A DNA stretch of 64,000 nt. Origin: JAMHWF01 sp048500255. GTDB taxonomy: Bacteria > Pseudomonadota > Gammaproteobacteria > Burkholderiales > Burkholderiaceae_C. A program made the translations under genes and the position numbers. The stretch's first letter is position 1. Each line of letters starts with the position of its first letter. Positions 1 to 8,530 of this stretch are shown piece after piece. Under the pieces are notes generated by a model. It searched no databases. It saw nothing but the letters and a program-made list of their open reading frames with translations, and was not told where the DNA came from. The DNA lies in the NCBI GenBank assembly GCA_048500255.1, contig JASNYH010000003.1:62001-126000 (forward strand), given 5' to 3'.

Positions 1-623
1 TGCTGTTCCCGCCGCCGCTGCCGCTGGCCACCGGCCACATCGTCGCCCAGGTGCCGCAGGCCATCGAGTCGCTGCTGGCCGGCACGAGCTGGTCGGCCTG
101 GTTCGCCGACGGCCACGGCCTGCAGCCGCCGCCCGCGCCGTTGACGGGCGCCGAGGAAGTGCTGGCGATCGCGCTCGGCCTGCTCGCGCCCTGCCTCGTC
201 GCCTTTTCCGTCGCGCGGCGCGGCTGGCGGCGCGGCGCGCTCGCCGCGGGCGCGATCGCGCTCGGCTTCGGTGCGACGACGCTGTCGACGGCGCTGAACT
301 TCGGCCCCGAGCATGCGTTCAGCTGGCGCACGGCCGCCGTGTGGCCCGCCTTCGTGCTCGGCGCCACGCTGGCGGCGCTACTGGCGCTGCTGCCGCGGCG
401 CGCCGCGGCCGGCGTCGGCCTGGTCGCGCTGACGGCGCTGGTCGCGCTGGTGGCGCGCGCACCGGCCGACCCGTACTACGCGCAGAGCCTCAACGAATGG
501 GCGCAGGGGCGCTTCATCCGCTTTCACGGCGTCGCCCAGTGGGTCGGCTGGCTGTGGCCGTTCGCCGCCATGGTCTACCTGCTGGTGGTGCTGGCGGCGC
601 GCGACCGCGACGGCGCGACCTGA
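1..623 (+). CDS. VanZ-like integral membrane protein, 5' end outside the window
   Basis: The reading frame is open from the first bases of the window, so the gene almost certainly starts upstream; the GTG at 51 is only the first in-window start. The visible part is very hydrophobic, with about four or five membrane segments, and ends with a Trp-rich helix (residues like FHGVAQWVGWLWP) followed by a charged tail. This ending resembles VanZ-like proteins that often precede a small ferredoxin gene in Burkholderiales (recalled, not searched). Function unknown; inner-membrane location is inferred. Confidence 0.55.
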   Translation, partial: LFPPPLPLATGHIVAQVPQAIESLLAGTSWSAWFADGHGLQPPPAPLTGAEEVLAIALGLLAPCLVAFSVARRGWRRGALAAGAIALGFGATTLSTALNFGPEHAFSWRTAAVWPAFVLGATLAALLALLPRRAAAGVGLVALTALVALVARAPADPYYAQSLNEWAQGRFIRFHGVAQWVGWLWPFAAMVYLLVVLAARDRDGAT

Positions 624-667
624 CCCCGCGCGCCGCCGGCGCGCGACCCGGCTCCTACAATGGCGCG

Positions 668-997
668 ATGACCAGCTACTACCAGCGCCACATCTTCTTC
701 TGCCTGAACCAGCGCGACAACGGCGAGCAATGTTGCGCCGAGCACGGCGCGCAGGCCGCCTTCGACCGCTGCAAGGCGCGCGTCAAGGAGGCCGGCCTCG
801 CCGGGCCGGGCGGCGTGCGGGTCAACAAGGCCGGCTGCCTCGACCGCTGCAAGGGCGCGCCGGTCGCCGTCGTCTATCCCGAGGCCGTCTGGTACACCTA
901 CGTCGACCAGCACGACATCGACGAGATCGTCGACGAGCACCTCAAGGGCGGCCGCGTCGTCGAGCGCCTGCTGCTGGCGCCCGACGTCGGCCGCTGA
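668..997 (+). CDS. Small thioredoxin-like [2Fe-2S] ferredoxin domain protein
   Basis: A 109-residue protein. Cysteines occur as C...CC near residues 12-23 and again as C...C around the segment NKAGCLDRC, the pattern of the thioredoxin-fold [2Fe-2S] ferredoxins related to the NuoE C-terminal half. It probably carries electrons in the cytoplasm; its partner is unknown. I chose the ATG at 668, which begins MTSYYQRHIFFC, because the conserved part starts there and the longer open frame upstream runs inside the preceding gene. It lies 17 bases before an alpha/beta hydrolase gene, so the two are probably co-transcribed. Confidence 0.8.
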   Translation: MTSYYQRHIFFCLNQRDNGEQCCAEHGAQAAFDRCKARVKEAGLAGPGGVRVNKAGCLDRCKGAPVAVVYPEAVWYTYVDQHDIDEIVDEHLKGGRVVERLLLAPDVGR

Positions 998-1013
998 GCG
1001 CCGCCTGCGAAGC

Positions 1014-1661
1014 ATGAACGCGCACACGCGGCGCGCGCTCGTCGCCGGCCCGGCGGGCGAACTCGAATGCGCGATCGACGAGCCGGCGGCGGTGCCCGTC
1101 GGCGTGGCCGTTGTCTGCCATCCGCACCCTCTGCACGGCGGCACGCTCGACAACAAGGTGGTGCAGACGCTGGCGCGTGCCTTCGTGCAGCTGGGCCTGC
1201 GCTGCGTGCGCTTCAACTTCCGCGGCATCGGGCGCTCGCAGGGCGCCTGGGACGAGGGCCACGGCGAGGTCGACGACGCGCTGGCGGCCGTCGCCGCGTG
1301 GCGCGATGCCGGTCTACCGCTGGTGTTGGCCGGCTTCTCGTTCGGCGGCTACGTGGCGGCCAGTGCGGCCTCGCGCCTGCCCGATGCTTCGCGGCCGTCG
1401 CGCGTCGTGCTGGTGGCGCCGGCGACCGTGAACTTCGCGACGCCGGCGGTACCAGCCGACACGCTCGTCGTGCACGGCGAGCTCGACGACGTCGTGCCGC
1501 TGCAGGCGACGCTCGACTGGGCGCGGCCGCAGTCGCTGCCGATCGTCGTCGTGCCGGGCGGCGGCCATTTCTTCCACGGGCAGCTGCCGCTGCTCAAGGA
1601 CATCGTGCTGCGCGCCTGGGCGCTGCGCGGCCTCACTCTCTCGACACCCTCCTCCCGATGA
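1014..1661 (+). CDS. Alpha/beta hydrolase (COG2945-like)
   Basis: A 215-residue single-domain hydrolase. The catalytic triad is visible: nucleophile Ser109 in GFSFGG, Asp158 or 159 in the HGELDDVVP segment, and His185 in GGGHFFHG. An early CHPHPLHGGTLDNK motif (residues 35-48) is typical of small dienelactone-hydrolase-like or COG2945 proteins. Substrate cannot be told from sequence. Its stop overlaps the next start (ATGA at 1658-1661), indicating translational coupling to the DD-carboxypeptidase gene. Confidence 0.85.
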   Translation: MNAHTRRALVAGPAGELECAIDEPAAVPVGVAVVCHPHPLHGGTLDNKVVQTLARAFVQLGLRCVRFNFRGIGRSQGAWDEGHGEVDDALAAVAAWRDAGLPLVLAGFSFGGYVAASAASRLPDASRPSRVVLVAPATVNFATPAVPADTLVVHGELDDVVPLQATLDWARPQSLPIVVVPGGGHFFHGQLPLLKDIVLRAWALRGLTLSTPSSR

Positions 1662-2836
1662 AGAAGACACTGTTCGCGCTGCTCTTGTGGTGCTGGGCTT
1701 TCGTGGCCGCTGCGCAGGCGCAGCCGCTGCAGCCACCCGAGGTGGCTGCCCGGAGCTACCTGCTCGTCGACTTGACGACGAACCAGACACTGGCCGAGCG
1801 CGACGCCGACGCGCTGTCCGATCCGGCATCGCTGACCAAGCTGATGACGGCCTACCTCGTGTTCGACGCGATCCGCGACAAGAAGCTCGCGCTCGAGCAG
1901 AAGCTGCCGGTGTCCAAGCGCGCCTGGGCCGAGCGCAAGGGCGGCGGCTCGCTGATGTTCATCGACACCACGATGACGCCCAGCGTCGACCAGCTGCTGC
2001 ACGGCATGATCGTGCAGTCGGGTAACGATGCGTCGGTGGCGCTGGCCGAGGCCGTCGGCGGCACGCTGGAGCAGTTCGTCGCGATGATGAACCGCCAGGC
2101 GCAGGCCTGGGGGCTGAAGAACACGACGTTCACCAACGTCACCGGTCTTACCGAGGCTGGCCACCGCAGCACGGCGCGCGACCTGGCGGCGATCGCGGCG
2201 CACATTATTCGCGACCACCCCGATTTCTACCGCTACTACTCGATCCGCGAGTACCGCTACAACAACATCTCGCAGCCCAACCGCAACCTGCTGCTGCGCC
2301 GCGATCCGACGGTCGACGGCATGAAGACGGGCTACACCGAGGCGGCGGGCTACTGCCTGATCGCCAGCGCGCAGCGCGACCTGCCGAGCGTCGCGCCGGG
2401 CGGCGCGCCGGTGGGCAAGCGGCGCCTGCTCAGCGTCGTGCTCAACACGACGTCGATGGAGGCGCGCGCCAACGAAAGCCAGAAGCTGCTGAACTGGGGC
2501 TACCTCGCGTTCGACACGGTGCGCCTGTTCGCCGACGGCAAGCCGATGGCGACGCCCGAGGTGTGGAAGGGCACGGCGCGCGAGGCCAGGCTCGGCGCTG
2601 CCGGCGGGCTCTACGTCAGCGTGCCGCGCGGCGAGGGAGGGCGGCTGCAGACGCGCATCGAGCGCACCGATCCGCTCGTCGCGCCCTTGGCCAAGGGGCA
2701 GCGCGTGGGCACCGTGAAGGTGAGCACGACGTCGGGCACGCCGGTGGCCGAAGTACCGCTCGTCGTGCTCGAGCCGGTCGAGCAGGCGGGCCTGTTGGGG
2801 CGCGCCTGGGACTCGCTGAGGCTTTGGCTGCGCTGA
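1658..2836 (+). CDS. dacC: D-alanyl-D-alanine carboxypeptidase (PBP5/6 type)
   Basis: A 392-residue class A DD-carboxypeptidase that trims the terminal D-Ala of peptidoglycan pentapeptides in the periplasm. A signal peptide with a hydrophobic core covers residues 1-21. All three penicillin-binding motifs are present: SLTK (Ser58-Lys61), SGN (121-123) and KTG (223-225). The C-terminal region (from about 280) fits the beta-sandwich domain, and the last residues (LGRAWDSLRLWLR) form an amphipathic helix for membrane anchoring, as in PBP5. The gene symbol follows Burkholderiales usage and is less certain than the function. A D-amino acid transaminase gene follows. Confidence 0.93.
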   Translation: MKKTLFALLLWCWAFVAAAQAQPLQPPEVAARSYLLVDLTTNQTLAERDADALSDPASLTKLMTAYLVFDAIRDKKLALEQKLPVSKRAWAERKGGGSLMFIDTTMTPSVDQLLHGMIVQSGNDASVALAEAVGGTLEQFVAMMNRQAQAWGLKNTTFTNVTGLTEAGHRSTARDLAAIAAHIIRDHPDFYRYYSIREYRYNNISQPNRNLLLRRDPTVDGMKTGYTEAAGYCLIASAQRDLPSVAPGGAPVGKRRLLSVVLNTTSMEARANESQKLLNWGYLAFDTVRLFADGKPMATPEVWKGTAREARLGAAGGLYVSVPRGEGGRLQTRIERTDPLVAPLAKGQRVGTVKVSTTSGTPVAEVPLVVLEPVEQAGLLGRAWDSLRLWLR

Positions 2837-2894
2837 CTGGCGCGCCGCGGCCGGGCGGCGCACACTAGGCGGGGTAGAGCGACGAGACCTTTTC

Positions 2895-3770
2895 ATGAGC
2901 AGCCTGCCCGACACCCTGTGCTACCTGAACGGTGACTATCTGCCGCTCGCGTCTGCCAAGGTCAGTGTGCTCGACCGCGGCTTCGTCTTCGGCGACGGCG
3001 CCTACGAAGTCGTGCCCGTCTATGGGCGGCGACTGTTCAAGTTCGACGAGCACATGGCGCGGCTGGCGCGCACGCTGGCCAAGCTGCGCATCGCCAATCC
3101 GCTGTCGCACGCCGACTGGCTCGAGCGCTGCCGGCGCATCGTGCAGGCCCAGCCAGTGGACGACGTGCTCGTCTACATGCAGATCACGCGCGGCGTCGCG
3201 CCGCGCGACCACGTGATGCCGCTCGACATCGAGCCGACCGTCTTCGTGATGGCCAGCCCGCTGCGCCAGCCGACGGCCGAGCAGCGCCATCAGGGCGTTG
3301 CCTGCGTCTCGGCGCGCGACTTCCGCTGGGAGCGCGGCGACATCAAGTGCACCTCGCTGCTGGGCAACGTGCTGGCGCGCCAGATGTCGGCCGACCGCGG
3401 CGCGGTCGAGACGATCCTGTTCCGCGACGGCTTCCTGACGGAGGCGTCGGCCAGCAACGTCTGGATCGTGCATGAGGGCGCGCTGCTCGGGCCGCCGAGC
3501 GGCGAGCACGTGCTCGAGGGCGTGCGCTACGAGTTGCTGCGCGAGCTGTGCGAGGAACAGGGCATCGCCTACAACCTGCGCCCGATCCCCGAGGCCGACG
3601 TCTTCGCCGCCGACGAGGTGCTGCTCAGTTCGGCGACCAAGGAGGTGCTGCCCGTGACGGCGATCGACGGCGAAGCGGTCGGTCACGGCGCGCTGCGCGG
3701 CAAGCCGGGGCCGGTCTATGCGCGGCTGTATGAGGCCTATCAGCGCGCCAAGCGCATGCAGGCGATCTGA
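2895..3770 (+). CDS. dat: D-amino acid aminotransferase (class IV)
   Basis: A 291-residue PLP-dependent fold-type IV transaminase. The PLP lysine is Lys151 in the segment RGDIKCTSLLGN, and the sequence RGFVFGDGAYEVVPVY (residues 28-43) is the usual N-terminal signature. The D-specific call rests on that wording and on context, between a DD-carboxypeptidase and ybeD/lipBA, an order often seen in betaproteobacteria. It would make D-Ala or D-Glu for cell-wall turnover. A branched-chain aminotransferase role cannot be fully excluded. Confidence 0.88.
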   Translation: MSSLPDTLCYLNGDYLPLASAKVSVLDRGFVFGDGAYEVVPVYGRRLFKFDEHMARLARTLAKLRIANPLSHADWLERCRRIVQAQPVDDVLVYMQITRGVAPRDHVMPLDIEPTVFVMASPLRQPTAEQRHQGVACVSARDFRWERGDIKCTSLLGNVLARQMSADRGAVETILFRDGFLTEASASNVWIVHEGALLGPPSGEHVLEGVRYELLRELCEEQGIAYNLRPIPEADVFAADEVLLSSATKEVLPVTAIDGEAVGHGALRGKPGPVYARLYEAYQRAKRMQAI

Positions 3771-3772
3771 CG

Positions 3773-4048
3773 ATGCAGCCGGTTCCGCCCGAGCAGACGC
3801 TGATCGAGTATCCGTCTCGCTTTCCGATCAAGGTGATGGGCGCCAACGTCGAGGGTTTCGCGGCCGCCGTGGTGTCCGTGGTCCAGCGCTACGACCCCGG
3901 TTTCGATGCCGCCGGCGTCGAGCAGCGGCCGAGCCGCGGCGGCAACTATCTCGGCCTGACGGTGACGGTCACGGCGACCAGCCGTGACCAGCTCGACGAC
4001 CTGTATCGCGCGCTGTCGACGCACCCGATGGTCAAGGTCGTGCTGTGA
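3773..4048 (+). CDS. YbeD-like DUF493 protein
   Basis: A 91-residue protein of the DUF493/YbeD family, an ACT-like fold of unknown biochemical role. It contains the family phrases YPSRFPIKVMG near the start and SRGGNYLGLTVTVTATS in the middle. It sits two bases after the transaminase gene, and its stop overlaps the GTG start of lipB (GTGA at 4045-4048). The position just before lipB is the conserved one, and the family is presumed linked to lipoate metabolism only by that context. Confidence 0.88.
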   Translation: MQPVPPEQTLIEYPSRFPIKVMGANVEGFAAAVVSVVQRYDPGFDAAGVEQRPSRGGNYLGLTVTVTATSRDQLDDLYRALSTHPMVKVVL

Positions 4049-4725
4049 CGGCCGGCGGGCCCGTCTTGCGCCGCCTCGGGTGCGTCGACTACCGGTCGAC
4101 GTTCGCGGCGATGCGCGCGTTCACCGACGCGCGCACGCCCGACACGCCCGACGAGATCTGGCTGTGCGAGCACGCGCCGGTCTACACGCAGGGGCTGGCC
4201 GGGCGCGCCGAGCACGTGCTCGACGCCGGCGGGATCGAGGTCGTGCAGACCGATCGCGGAGGCCAGGTCACCTATCACGGGCCGGGGCAGGTGGTCGCGT
4301 ATCCGCTGGTCGACCTGCGCAGACTGGGCATCCACGTCAAGGAATACGTCTACCGGCTCGAGCATTGCGTGCTCAAGACGCTCGAGAGCTACGGCCTGAC
4401 GGGCCACCGCGTCGCCGGCGCGCCGGGCATCTTCATCGACCTGGCGCAGCCGTCGGGCCATTCTGCGCTGACCGGGCCGCGACCCGAGCGCTTCGCCGGG
4501 CTGGGCAAGGTGGCGGCGCTGGGCATCAAGGTCTCGCGCCACTGCGCCTATCACGGCGTGGCGCTCAACGTGGCGATGGATCTGGCGCCGTTCGAGCGCA
4601 TCAATGCCTGCGGCTATCCGGGACTGCGCACCGTCGACTTGGCTACACTGGACGTCCCGACCGACTGGGAGACGGCGGCGCAGCGTCTGGGCGAGCGACT
4701 CGCCGCGCATCTGGTGGTGCGCTGA
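4045..4725 (+). CDS. lipB: Octanoyltransferase
   Basis: A 226-residue lipoyl(octanoyl)transferase that moves octanoyl from acyl carrier protein to the lipoyl domains of 2-oxoacid dehydrogenases and GcvH. The signatures RGGQVTYHGPGQ (71-82), catalytic Cys167 in the SRHCAYHG segment and the Lys155 region (GLGKVAALGIKVS) are present. A loop around residues 133-150 is longer than in the E. coli enzyme. Start is GTG at 4045, coupled to the DUF493 gene. lipA follows 34 bases later. Confidence 0.95.
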   Translation: MTAGGPVLRRLGCVDYRSTFAAMRAFTDARTPDTPDEIWLCEHAPVYTQGLAGRAEHVLDAGGIEVVQTDRGGQVTYHGPGQVVAYPLVDLRRLGIHVKEYVYRLEHCVLKTLESYGLTGHRVAGAPGIFIDLAQPSGHSALTGPRPERFAGLGKVAALGIKVSRHCAYHGVALNVAMDLAPFERINACGYPGLRTVDLATLDVPTDWETAAQRLGERLAAHLVVR

Positions 4726-4759
4726 CGCGCTCGCCGACCGCCGCCGCCCCCGACGACCG

Positions 4760-5749
4760 ATGTCCACCCTCGAACCCGGCCCGACCCCCTACGACGCCAG
4801 CGCCAAGCAGAAGGCGCAGGCCAAGACGGCGCGCATCCCGATCAAGGTCGTGCCTGCCGAGACGCTGAAGAAGCCCGACTGGATCCGCGTCAAGGCCGGC
4901 TCGCCGACGACGCGCTACTACGAGATCAAGCAGATCCTGCGCGAGCACAGGCTGCACACGGTGTGCGAAGAGGCGTCGTGTCCGAACATCGGCGAGTGCT
5001 TCGGCCACGGCACGGCGACGTTCATGATCATGGGCGACAAGTGCACGCGGCGCTGTCCGTTCTGCGACGTCGGCCACGGGCGACCGGACCCGCTCGACGC
5101 CGACGAGCCCTCGAACCTGGCGCGCACGATCGCCGCGCTGCAGCTGAAGTACGTCGTCATCACCAGCGTCGACCGCGACGACCTGCGCGACGGCGGGGCC
5201 GCGCACTTCGTCGACTGCATCCGCAAGACGCGCGAGCTGTCGCCGGCGACGCGCATCGAGATCCTGACGCCCGACTTCCGCGGCCGCATGGACCGCGCGC
5301 TCGAGATCCTGAAGGCGTCGCCGCCCGACGTGATGAACCACAACCTGGAGACGGCGCCGCGGCTGTACAAGCAGGCGCGGCCAGGATCGGACTACGCCTT
5401 CTCGCTGAACCTGTTGCGGCGGTTCAAGGAGGCGGTGCCCGCCGTGCCGACCAAGAGCGGCTTGATGGTGGGCCTGGGCGAGACCGACGAAGAGATCCTG
5501 CAGGTGATGCGCGACATGCGCGAACACGGCGTCGACATGCTGACGGTCGGCCAGTATCTCGCGCCGAGTTCGCATCATCTGCCGGTGCTGCGCTACGTCG
5601 ATCCGCAGACCTTCGCGATGTACGAGCGGGAGGCGGCGGCGATGGGCTTCACGCACGCCGCGGTCGGCCCGCTGGTGCGCTCGAGCTATCACGCCGACCG
5701 CCAGGCGCAGGCCGCCGGCGTCGGGGCCGACGTCGCGCCGATGCGGTGA
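4760..5749 (+). CDS. lipA: Lipoyl synthase
   Basis: A 329-residue radical SAM enzyme that inserts two sulfurs into protein-bound octanoyl chains, the step after LipB. The radical SAM cluster motif CTRRCPFC and the second, auxiliary-cluster motif (CEEASCPNIGEC) are both visible, as is the C-terminal RSSYHA segment whose Ser is the auxiliary cluster ligand. The ATG at 4760 gives the usual lysine-rich N-terminus. Its stop overlaps the GTG start of the zinc-ribbon gene (GTGA at 5746-5749). Confidence 0.97.
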   Translation: MSTLEPGPTPYDASAKQKAQAKTARIPIKVVPAETLKKPDWIRVKAGSPTTRYYEIKQILREHRLHTVCEEASCPNIGECFGHGTATFMIMGDKCTRRCPFCDVGHGRPDPLDADEPSNLARTIAALQLKYVVITSVDRDDLRDGGAAHFVDCIRKTRELSPATRIEILTPDFRGRMDRALEILKASPPDVMNHNLETAPRLYKQARPGSDYAFSLNLLRRFKEAVPAVPTKSGLMVGLGETDEEILQVMRDMREHGVDMLTVGQYLAPSSHHLPVLRYVDPQTFAMYEREAAAMGFTHAAVGPLVRSSYHADRQAQAAGVGADVAPMR

Positions 5750-6696
5750 ATGCCGACGCGCTGCGCTGCGGCAGCTGCCGACAGCCGATGCAGCGGCTGG
5801 CGCTCGTCGGCCACTACGGGCAGCGCGTCGAGATCGACCTGTGCGCGCCGTGCCACCAGATCTGGTTCGACGCCATCGAATCGGCCCGTCTGAGCGGGCC
5901 CGGGGTACTCGAATTGCTGGCGACGCTGGCCGTCGCGCAGCGCGAGCCGCATCATGCGCCGGCGGCCGAAGTCGAGTGCCCGCGCTGCCGTGCGGCGCTC
6001 AAGCCGGTGCACAACCGCACGCGCTGGGGGCGCACGGTGCAGCTCGAGTGCCCGCGGCGCCACGGCGCGCTGCAGAGCTTTGCCCAGCTGCTCGCCGAGA
6101 AAGGGCTGGTGCGGCCGATGACGAGCGCCGACCGCGTGGGCCTGACCGAGGCGGGCGTCGTCGTCGCCTGCTTGAACTGCGGCGCGGCGCTGGGCGGCAG
6201 CGGCCCGTGCCGCCACTGCGCCACCGAGCCGGTGCTGTTCGACGTGGCCCGCCTGGCCCAGGCGCTCGACCCCGAAGGCGCGACGCGCGCGCACGGCGTG
6301 CACCGCACGTCGGCGCGCCGAGCGGCGTTGTCGTGTTTTGCGTGCGGCGCGCCGACGGTGCCCGTCGCGCGCATCTGTGCGCATTGCGGTGCGACGCAGG
6401 CCGTCGCCGGGCTGCGCGAAGCGCTGGCCGCCCTGACGCCGCTGCGCCAGGCGCTGGACGAGCATCAGCGCAGGCCCGCGCCGCACGTCGTTGCCGGGCG
6501 GCTCGATCGCTTGCGCGCCGACCTGCCGCGGCGTCGCGCGTGGGTGCGCGAGATGGAGGCGTCGACACGCGACGGCGAGCGCCTCGACGCCAGCGTGCCA
6601 GGATGGCCGTCGTCGACCGGCGAACCGATCGGATCGGTCGACTTGCTCGATGCGCTGTGGCGCGTCGCCCGCTGGCTCGACGCGACGCGCGATTGA
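5746..6696 (+). CDS. Multi-zinc-ribbon protein of unknown function (zf-TFIIB-like start)
   Basis: A 316-residue protein with four CxxC-type zinc sites: CGSC/CAPC near the N-terminus, CPRC with a following CPRRHG, CLNC/CRHC, and CFAC/CAHC. The first module, with IWFD after the second CxxC, resembles zf-TFIIB zinc ribbons. The C-terminal third has no cysteines and is helical and Arg-rich. The frame is fixed by the GTG at 5746, whose TGA neighbour ends lipA; the nearby ATG at 5750 is in another frame. Role unknown; I see no membrane segment or signal peptide. Confidence 0.75.
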   Translation: MNADALRCGSCRQPMQRLALVGHYGQRVEIDLCAPCHQIWFDAIESARLSGPGVLELLATLAVAQREPHHAPAAEVECPRCRAALKPVHNRTRWGRTVQLECPRRHGALQSFAQLLAEKGLVRPMTSADRVGLTEAGVVVACLNCGAALGGSGPCRHCATEPVLFDVARLAQALDPEGATRAHGVHRTSARRAALSCFACGAPTVPVARICAHCGATQAVAGLREALAALTPLRQALDEHQRRPAPHVVAGRLDRLRADLPRRRAWVREMEASTRDGERLDASVPGWPSSTGEPIGSVDLLDALWRVARWLDATRD

Positions 6697-6713
6697 CCGC
6701 CGCCGCGGCCCGC

Positions 6714-7226
6714 TCAGGCCTCGGCCAGCAGATCCTCGACGAGACGATGCAGCGCCGCGAAGTCGGGCTCGCCGACGTAGCGCTTGACGATGCGCCCGCG
6801 CTTGTCGATCAGGTACGTGGTCGGCGTCAACCGCACGTCACCGAAGCTGCGAGCGATGTCGCCGCTCGCATCGATCGCGACGCGAAACGGCAGCTGCCGC
6901 GACGACGCGAAGTTGGTGACATAGGCGGGCGGGTCGTAGCTCATCGCGACGGCCAGCGTCTCGTACCCGCGCGCCGCGTACTTGTGGTGGGTCGCGACGA
7001 GCTGCGGCATCTCCTTGACGCAGGTCACGCAACTCGTGGCCCAGAAGTTCACGAGCACGACCTTGCCGCGCAGTTGCTCGAGCGTGGCCTGCCGGCCGTC
7101 GAGCAGCGTGTAGGCCACGTCGGGGGCCGCCTGTTGACCGCTGCTGCGCAACGCGACATAGCCGAGCGCGCCGACCGCGACGGCGACCGCCACGGCGACG
7201 ACGTGGCGCAGCGACTTGATCTTCAT
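6714..7226 (-). CDS. TlpA/ResA-like thiol-disulfide oxidoreductase
   Basis: A 170-residue membrane-anchored periplasmic thioredoxin. Residues 8-26 form an uncleaved signal anchor, and the active site is Cys66-Val-Thr-Cys69 in the stretch WATSCVTC. The segment RLTPTTYLIDKRGRI carries the cis-proline of thioredoxin folds. The dipeptide between the cysteines (VT) is unusual and may alter redox potential. Start chosen at 7226; an in-frame ATG 60 bases upstream would add a polar leader before the anchor. It likely reduces disulfides, for instance in cytochrome maturation (family inference). Confidence 0.85.
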   Translation of the reverse strand: MKIKSLRHVVAVAVAVAVGALGYVALRSSGQQAAPDVAYTLLDGRQATLEQLRGKVVLVNFWATSCVTCVKEMPQLVATHHKYAARGYETLAVAMSYDPPAYVTNFASSRQLPFRVAIDASGDIARSFGDVRLTPTTYLIDKRGRIVKRYVGEPDFAALHRLVEDLLAEA

Positions 7227-7289
7227 TCGAAGGCTCTGGAAAAGAGGCGTCGATTTTACGGCAGCGCTGTGCTGCCGTTGCGCCAACGC

Positions 7290-8384
7290 TCAAGCAGCCT
7301 TGAAGAGTTCGAATGCCAGCGCCGACGGCAGCGACGCCGCGATCGCATCGCGGCCGACGCGCGTCGTGCGCGTGAGGCTGAAGCTCGAGATCTCGAACGC
7401 CGTGCCTTCTTCGGTCAGCTCGATGAAGGCGAGCTCGGGAGCCTCGCGTTCGAGTTCGCTGCGCAGCCGGTCGAGGGTCTCGCCGGCGAGTACGGCCTCG
7501 TAGACGACGGCGTGCGGAAGGCCTTCGCGGCAGAACTGGACCGCCTCGACGACGGACGGCACGAAGTCGATGATCAGCCCGGTGTCGCGCAGCGCGGCGA
7601 GCACCTGCGCGCGAGTCTCGCGGCGCGACGCCACGACCAGCACCTGGTGCCCCGCCAGCGGCTTGGTCGCCGACGCCGGCGCCAGTTCGTGCTGCAGTTC
7701 CGTCGCCGTGACGCCGGCCACCTCTTCGTTGACGGTGCGCGGGAACTCGATCACCAGCGCGGTTGCCGGGCCGTCGTCGATGCGCTCGAAGTTCAGGCCC
7801 ATCGTGCGTGCCGTCTGTTGCACGAGCTCCCAGGTCAGCGTGTCGAGCGCGGAGGTTCCGCCTGTCGCCGTGGTGCCGTGTTCGAAGCGCACCGACAGCT
7901 GCGCCGCCGTCGTGCCGGGCTGCATCTCGATGCGGAACTCCGCCTGCCGTCGAGCGTGCGCGAGCGTCCAGTCGAGCAGACCGGTCAACAGACCGAACAA
8001 CAGCGACGCGTCGGCGATGACCTCCACCGGCCGCAGCAGTTCAGCGACTTCGAGGCCGCGCGCCTGGATGTCGCGTGCCCGATGCTTGAGCACGCTACGA
8101 AACGTCTGCGTCAGCTGAAGTCGTTCGTGCGACTGGCGCAGCCTTCCCGAGCCGAAACGCGCCAGCTGCTGTCCGAGCATGCCGATCTGGCGTGCCTGTT
8201 CGAGCTCTTCGCGCAGTGCGCGCAGGTTCTGGCGGTCGATGCGGCCGGTGGTCGCGAGAGCATGTACGCGGTCGAGCGCCGACGTGAGCGGCGTGGCGAT
8301 TTCGCCGCCGAGCCGCGCGACCAGGTCGCGCCAGTGGCGTGCGTCGTCGTCCGTACGCTGGAGGTTGTCGTCGCTGTCGTCCAT
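7290..8384 (-). CDS. Degenerate histidine-kinase-like protein with a receiver-like C-terminus
   Basis: A 364-residue soluble protein. The N-terminal half looks like the helical dimerisation region of a sensor kinase (RLGGEIATPLTSALDRV) but no phospho-accepting His is visible there. It is followed by a weak GHKL-like region (residues about 120-235). Residues from about 270 (GHQVLVVASRRETRAQVLAALRDTG) resemble a receiver fold, yet the expected acceptor Asp position reads HAVVYEA. It may be a signalling pseudo-enzyme or a scaffold. Start at 8384 gives MDDSDDN; an upstream in-frame ATG is less likely. It is divergent from the lipoprotein gene. Confidence 0.55.
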   Translation of the reverse strand: MDDSDDNLQRTDDDARHWRDLVARLGGEIATPLTSALDRVHALATTGRIDRQNLRALREELEQARQIGMLGQQLARFGSGRLRQSHERLQLTQTFRSVLKHRARDIQARGLEVAELLRPVEVIADASLLFGLLTGLLDWTLAHARRQAEFRIEMQPGTTAAQLSVRFEHGTTATGGTSALDTLTWELVQQTARTMGLNFERIDDGPATALVIEFPRTVNEEVAGVTATELQHELAPASATKPLAGHQVLVVASRRETRAQVLAALRDTGLIIDFVPSVVEAVQFCREGLPHAVVYEAVLAGETLDRLRSELEREAPELAFIELTEEGTAFEISSFSLTRTTRVGRDAIAASLPSALAFELFKAA

Positions 8385-8465
8385 GGGATTCGTCGTTGCC
8401 GCGAGCGGCTGGTCCGCGGATGCCGCGCGGGTTGCAGTGTGCTCGCGAATCGGCGCCGCCGATCG

Positions 8466-8521
8466 CCGGCCCCCAAGGGCCGGGGGAGTGAATATGTCGC
8501 GCGCTGCGCGCGCGAAGGAGG
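8466..8521 (+). promoter_or_regulatory. Two hairpins and a strong Shine-Dalgarno before the lipoprotein gene
   Basis: Between the divergent genes lie two perfect inverted repeats: CCGGCCC/GGGCCGG with a CCAA loop (8466-8483) and TCGCGCGC/GCGCGCGA with a TGC loop (8497-8515). The second abuts the AAGGAGG ribosome binding site (8515-8521), ten bases before the ATG at 8531. If it forms in the mRNA it would limit access to the site; a regulatory role is only inference. Confidence 0.35.
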
Positions 8522-8530
8522 ACTGTCGCA

